A stretch of 64,000 nt of DNA, taken from the NCBI GenBank assembly GCA_005281725.1, contig SSBO01000008.1, positions 2,418,001-2,482,000 on the forward strand, in the 5' to 3' direction. Source of the DNA: Wuchereria bancrofti. Taxonomy: Eukaryota; Nematoda; Chromadorea; Rhabditida; Onchocercidae. Below are positions 60,347 through 64,000 of this stretch, one piece after another. Each line of letters starts with the position of its first letter. Within the stretch, counting starts at the first letter, position 1. The position numbers and the translations under genes were made by a program. The notes beneath the pieces are model-generated. The model ran no database searches, was not told the DNA's origin, and saw only the letters and a program-made list of their open reading frames with translations.

Positions 60347-63300
60347 TTAATTCACATAATTCATATAGTAAAGCACTGAAGATAATCTTTTTTCAAAAAA
60401 AAAAGAAAGAAAAAAAAAAACGAAAATTCATTGCGAATAAATAATTATTTTAATTAACTTATACAGCATCAAATCAATTAACTATAGATTTTTTTATTAA
60501 TCAAACTAAGTGAAATAATTAAACTAATTAAATATTTTCAAAGAAATGCAAAAATATCACTCACGAAGGAAACAAGCAAAAAATGTTGGAAAAGCAAATC
60601 GTGAAATGAGGTCAATACGTTTGCTAGCTTCAGTTTTACCGCACAGATATCTACTCAACCAAAATTTTGTCCATCGTTTTCTACGGTACGTATGCATATC
60701 TAATCGCAACGATTGCCTTAGATCCTAAAATGAGTTTCAACTGATTTTATATTTTATTTATTTAGTTTTTCATCCTCTTATTTACTGAATTAATAATTTA
60801 TTAAAAGAATGTTTACCTGATTAAATGGATGATCTGATGGACATAAACAACCCTTGAATTCTGTTTTCTTTTTTTTCTCTTTCTTTAAAAATTCTTGTCG
60901 TCCATAATAGTTAACCAATGCATATTCTAATAGAGCTCCAAAGATAAATGCCAAGCATACACCAATCCAAACATCAACTGCTTTGATATATGATACCGGT
61001 GGAAGTTTAGCATTGATACCTGATGCTTGTGTGGTCATTGTTAGCAATGTTGTTACACCTAATGATACACGAGCAGGTACAGCATCCTAGAAAATTACAC
61101 TAAAATTTATTGCAAATTTATAAATTATTCATTTCTCTTTACAAGTATAAAGAAGGAAAAAAAACTATTAATTTTTCATTTTATAAATTTTTACTTAAAA
61201 TAAAATAATAAAAAATAAATATGAAATAATCATAGTGAAATATATATGAAAAAAAGAAGTTTCATACCTTATCAAGCCAGAATGAAACCCAAGAAACGAC
61301 GACCAACATAATGCACGGTATATAAAGCTGAATTAAATAATAACTAAATATGGCGAGTAATATACAAATTTACAAAAACAATAATAAAGTTACCTGTATT
61401 CACGACGAAGAAATAACATTACACGAGCACAACTGTATTCACCTGCAATAGTATTACAGTAGCATCCACAGGTGTTGTACAGTTTGCGCTTCTCAAAGTG
61501 TAACAGAAGAGAAGAGAACAATTCGAAGAATTCTTCTTTTTCACTTTTTCAGTTTTTTTTTTTTTTGAAAATAAAGAATACAATAGGTATAGATGTATTT
61601 GTTATGTTATTTTCATGAAGAATAAGTAAATAAATTGAGCAAAAATAGCGCCAATTGATTGATCAATAATAGTACAATACACATTTTCTGTACAATAGTA
61701 TACTGTAGTATACAGTATACAATTTGATTGCATAAGCACAAATTGTTACTGTAACTGTAAATTCCAAGCTTTTTGTTAAATGAGATAAACAGCCCAATAT
61801 AACACTGAAAGAACAAAAATTCAGCAAATCAAGCCATGCTGTAATGATATGATAAATTAATAGCAAATGAACTCAAACATATTACATGCATCAGGCATTA
61901 AAGGTGGCGTCCAATGCTTATTTAGATAAGCTTGTTTAGCATTAATTATAATTGCCATGCAACTAATATTTTATATAATTTTTGAATTTTTTTTTCTTTA
62001 TAACTCATTCTCACTTTTACTATTTACTCAATAAAACTAATAATAAATGAATGTCAAATGTAACAGTTTGCTTTATTAATAGCAAATGTATTTTTAAGCA
62101 AAATACACATACCGTTGAAGCAAGCGTAACCAATTGGAAATACCTAAACAGGAATTAAAACTTATGATGATAATTTTTCCAAAGTTAAGGAAGAATTAGC
62201 TACGAAGTTAAAAAAAATATGTTATGTTTATATCAATTAGCTAATTTTAACAGATTATCGTTTTTGTATATGTATATGGAAATTCATCATGTTCAATATC
62301 TAAATTGTTAGCTACAACAGCTATATGACTGTGATGAATGTTTTAAAGCTTTACTTTGGAATAGGATAGGTATTAAGGAAATAAAGAAGCTATGAAAGCT
62401 TGATGACTAGTGAGAAAATTTAAGATCGTCAATTTGTTGCATTTGGAAGAATAATTTCAAAATATTCCAAACAAGAAATAGCATACTATTAATTTAGGAA
62501 TAGGTAAATGCTCATTGGAAGAAATGAAAATTAATTATCTTAAAGTATCAAAAAGCATAGGAAAATCAACATTAGAGGTCAGAAGTGATAGGTATATTAG
62601 AAGTTACCAAGCGTGAAACAACGTCAATTCGCTTGGAGCGTTCTTTGTAGCGTCGGACAAATGGTCGGAAACACCACCAAGAACGGGAAGGCGTCATAAT
62701 AGCAGTTGCTGATACTAAGGGTTGATAACCGGATGAGTAATCCATATGATTAGCATGTTTTGAAAACTGTAAAATAGCATTTGGAAAGCAATAGAGAAAT
62801 CCTCTTATGCTCTATATGCCGCAGTTATGCTATCAGAATTTCATGTTATCAGATTCAATCTGATAAACAAATACAGTTGAGTAATTGAACTCAACAAAAG
62901 TCTTGCCATTTCTTTCATTCGAATTGACAATTTCATTAAGTTATTATGAAAATGTCACAAGTTACAAAGCCATCTTCTAATCACAACACAATTGTATAAT
63001 TAAAATTATTTGTCCAAACATTTTCAGAATGAAATATATTATTATTATTACTACACCATTTCATCTGGTCCACCTCATTTAGGACAATGGTGACATAATG
63101 ACAAGACTAAAATTGTGAGATGCATTTCAGGCGGCCTAAAACGAACCTAAAACGAACCATTCGATGTCCGGCGGTTACATCCTTTCTTGCCGCATAATTG
63201 ACCAAAGCAAATTCAAGCAATGCACCAAAAATGAATGCTAAGCAAACACCAATCCAAACATCTATTGCCTAAATTACTTCTTATCTAAAAGTAACATACT

Positions 63301-64000
63301 GCTAGGTAAGTTCTATTCGTTAATGCGCTAAAGATGATTGAAGTTTGCTTCTTTTTTTAGCTCTTAATTTCTCAGAGTTCTGAGAATCAAAGATCAGGTT
63401 TGATTTTTAATTGGTATTAATGAGTTTACTTGTTGTCAAATTCAATTTGGTATTAAAATTTCATTGTATAATTAGAGTTAAAAAATTGTGTAAGTATTTC
63501 ATCAAAGATATTTATTAGTAAGTGCTATTTTTTCTTTTTGAATTTAAACAATTTTCTTTTTTTTTTTTCAAGGAAGGTTAATTGGGAGAAAATATATCAA
63601 AAACTAAAGTTCAAATCTACTAAAGCTAAGCCATTTAAAAGCAATAAAAACAACAATGAAATGACAACACTAAAGCCTTCACTATTACATTTTTTTTTTT
63701 TGGATTATTGACGGGATAATTTCAATAATTTAAATAATAAGCAATTAAAGCAAATAAATATGAAAAAAAAATAAGCAAATTAAGCATAAATTAATCCTTC
63801 AAATAATCTCGCGATGCTATCAGCTTATTTTTTTTTCTTTTTTTTTGCAAAAAAATATATCAGGAACCTTTGTATAGGAAACAGGGGGAAGTTTAGCGTT
63901 GATACCCGAACTTTGTGTGGTCATCGTTAGAAGAGTTGTTACACCTGAAAACATTTGAGACACACACAATATACACCAAATTATGCAGAAATGATGCATA
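60347..64000 (-). CDS. avr-14: Glutamate-gated chloride channel subunit, two alternative transmembrane cassettes (partial)
   Basis: Minus-strand Cys-loop channel running off the right edge; only pore-domain exons are inside. Cassette A (nearer the 5' end): 63868-63944 (M2, [20 protein letters not shown]), 63158-63268 (M3, [20 protein letters not shown]), 62608-62766 (M3-M4 loop), 62113-62143 (M4 start, [10 protein letters not shown]), then a short unresolved last exon (candidate 61946-61962). Cassette B: 61394-61442 (pre-M1, [15 protein letters not shown]), 61268-61343 (M1), 60817-61086 (M2-M3 plus loop; [20 protein letters not shown], a PAR motif for anion selectivity), 60565-60724, 60347-60375 (end LLYYMNYVN). 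Phases agree throughout. M3 has Gly in DVWIG in both, the position linked to high ivermectin sensitivity. No ligand-binding exons precede cassette B, so A and B must share upstream exons, as in C. elegans avr-14. The symbol is an inference from this architecture. Confidence 0.85.
62608..62766 (-). CDS. avr-14-like cassette A, M3-M4 loop exon
   Basis: A 53-codon exon ([20 protein letters not shown] onward, ending KRIDVVSRL) with GT-AG ends. The loop is unrelated in sequence to that of cassette B except for the terminal KRIDxxSR before M4. Different intracellular loops imply different regulation or trafficking of the two isoforms. Confidence 0.8.

Overview
The window is AT-rich animal DNA with many short exons, TTTCAG/TTTTAG splice acceptors, AATAAA signals, long A/T runs and microsatellites. 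The protein set is nematode-like, and a glutamate-gated chloride channel (avr-14 type) with a long AT-rich intergenic desert suggests a filarial or related spirurid nematode. The species cannot be fixed from the sequence. No bacterial, viral or complete transposon genes were recognised. All gene models below were built by hand from codon phase and splice sites; no RNA evidence was available.

Layout. 0.2-3.6 kb (-): an unfamiliar C2H2 zinc-finger/coiled-coil protein. 5.3-7.5 kb (+): U2AF small subunit (uaf-2). 8.3-10.4 kb (-): mitochondrial ribosomal protein bL9m. 10.4-16.6 kb: AT-rich desert. 16.6-22.0 kb (+): SLC35F-type multi-span transporter. 23.3-23.5 kb: a 21-bp minisatellite. 23.8-25.4 kb (-): hexokinase in only two exons. 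26.8-28.0 kb (+): unrecognised coiled-coil protein. 28.5-29.6 kb (-): two candidate tiny genes. 29.6 kb: a G-quadruplex-like tract. 29.9-39.2 kb (+): rpl-41, an unrecognised 347-residue protein, prefoldin 1, RPB10 (with a GC-AG intron and a nearby pseudogene fragment) and a LITAF-domain protein. 40.4-41.3 kb (-): a second LITAF protein, tail-to-tail with the first. 42.6-48.1 kb (+): dnj-12 (Hsp40 with a CaaX end), tmem-107 and rps-26. 49.0-56.6 kb (-): a GPR158/GPR179-like class C GPCR. 60.3-64.0 kb (-): the transmembrane halves of an avr-14-like channel, present as two alternative cassettes; the shared ligand-binding exons lie beyond the window.

Most genes are housekeeping (splicing, translation, transcription, chaperones, glycolysis). 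The right end holds neuronal and ciliary membrane proteins (TMEM107, GPR158-like, GluCl). Likely spliced-leader or 5'UTR splice acceptors lie just upstream of several start codons. The most interesting points are the avr-14 double cassette, a 45-bp in-frame tandem duplication that gives the GPR158-like gene two competing splice donors, the GC-AG intron and pseudo-exon of rpb-10, the intron-poor hexokinase, several stop codons that overlap AATAAA, and the G-rich tract between rpl-41 and a divergent small transcript candidate.
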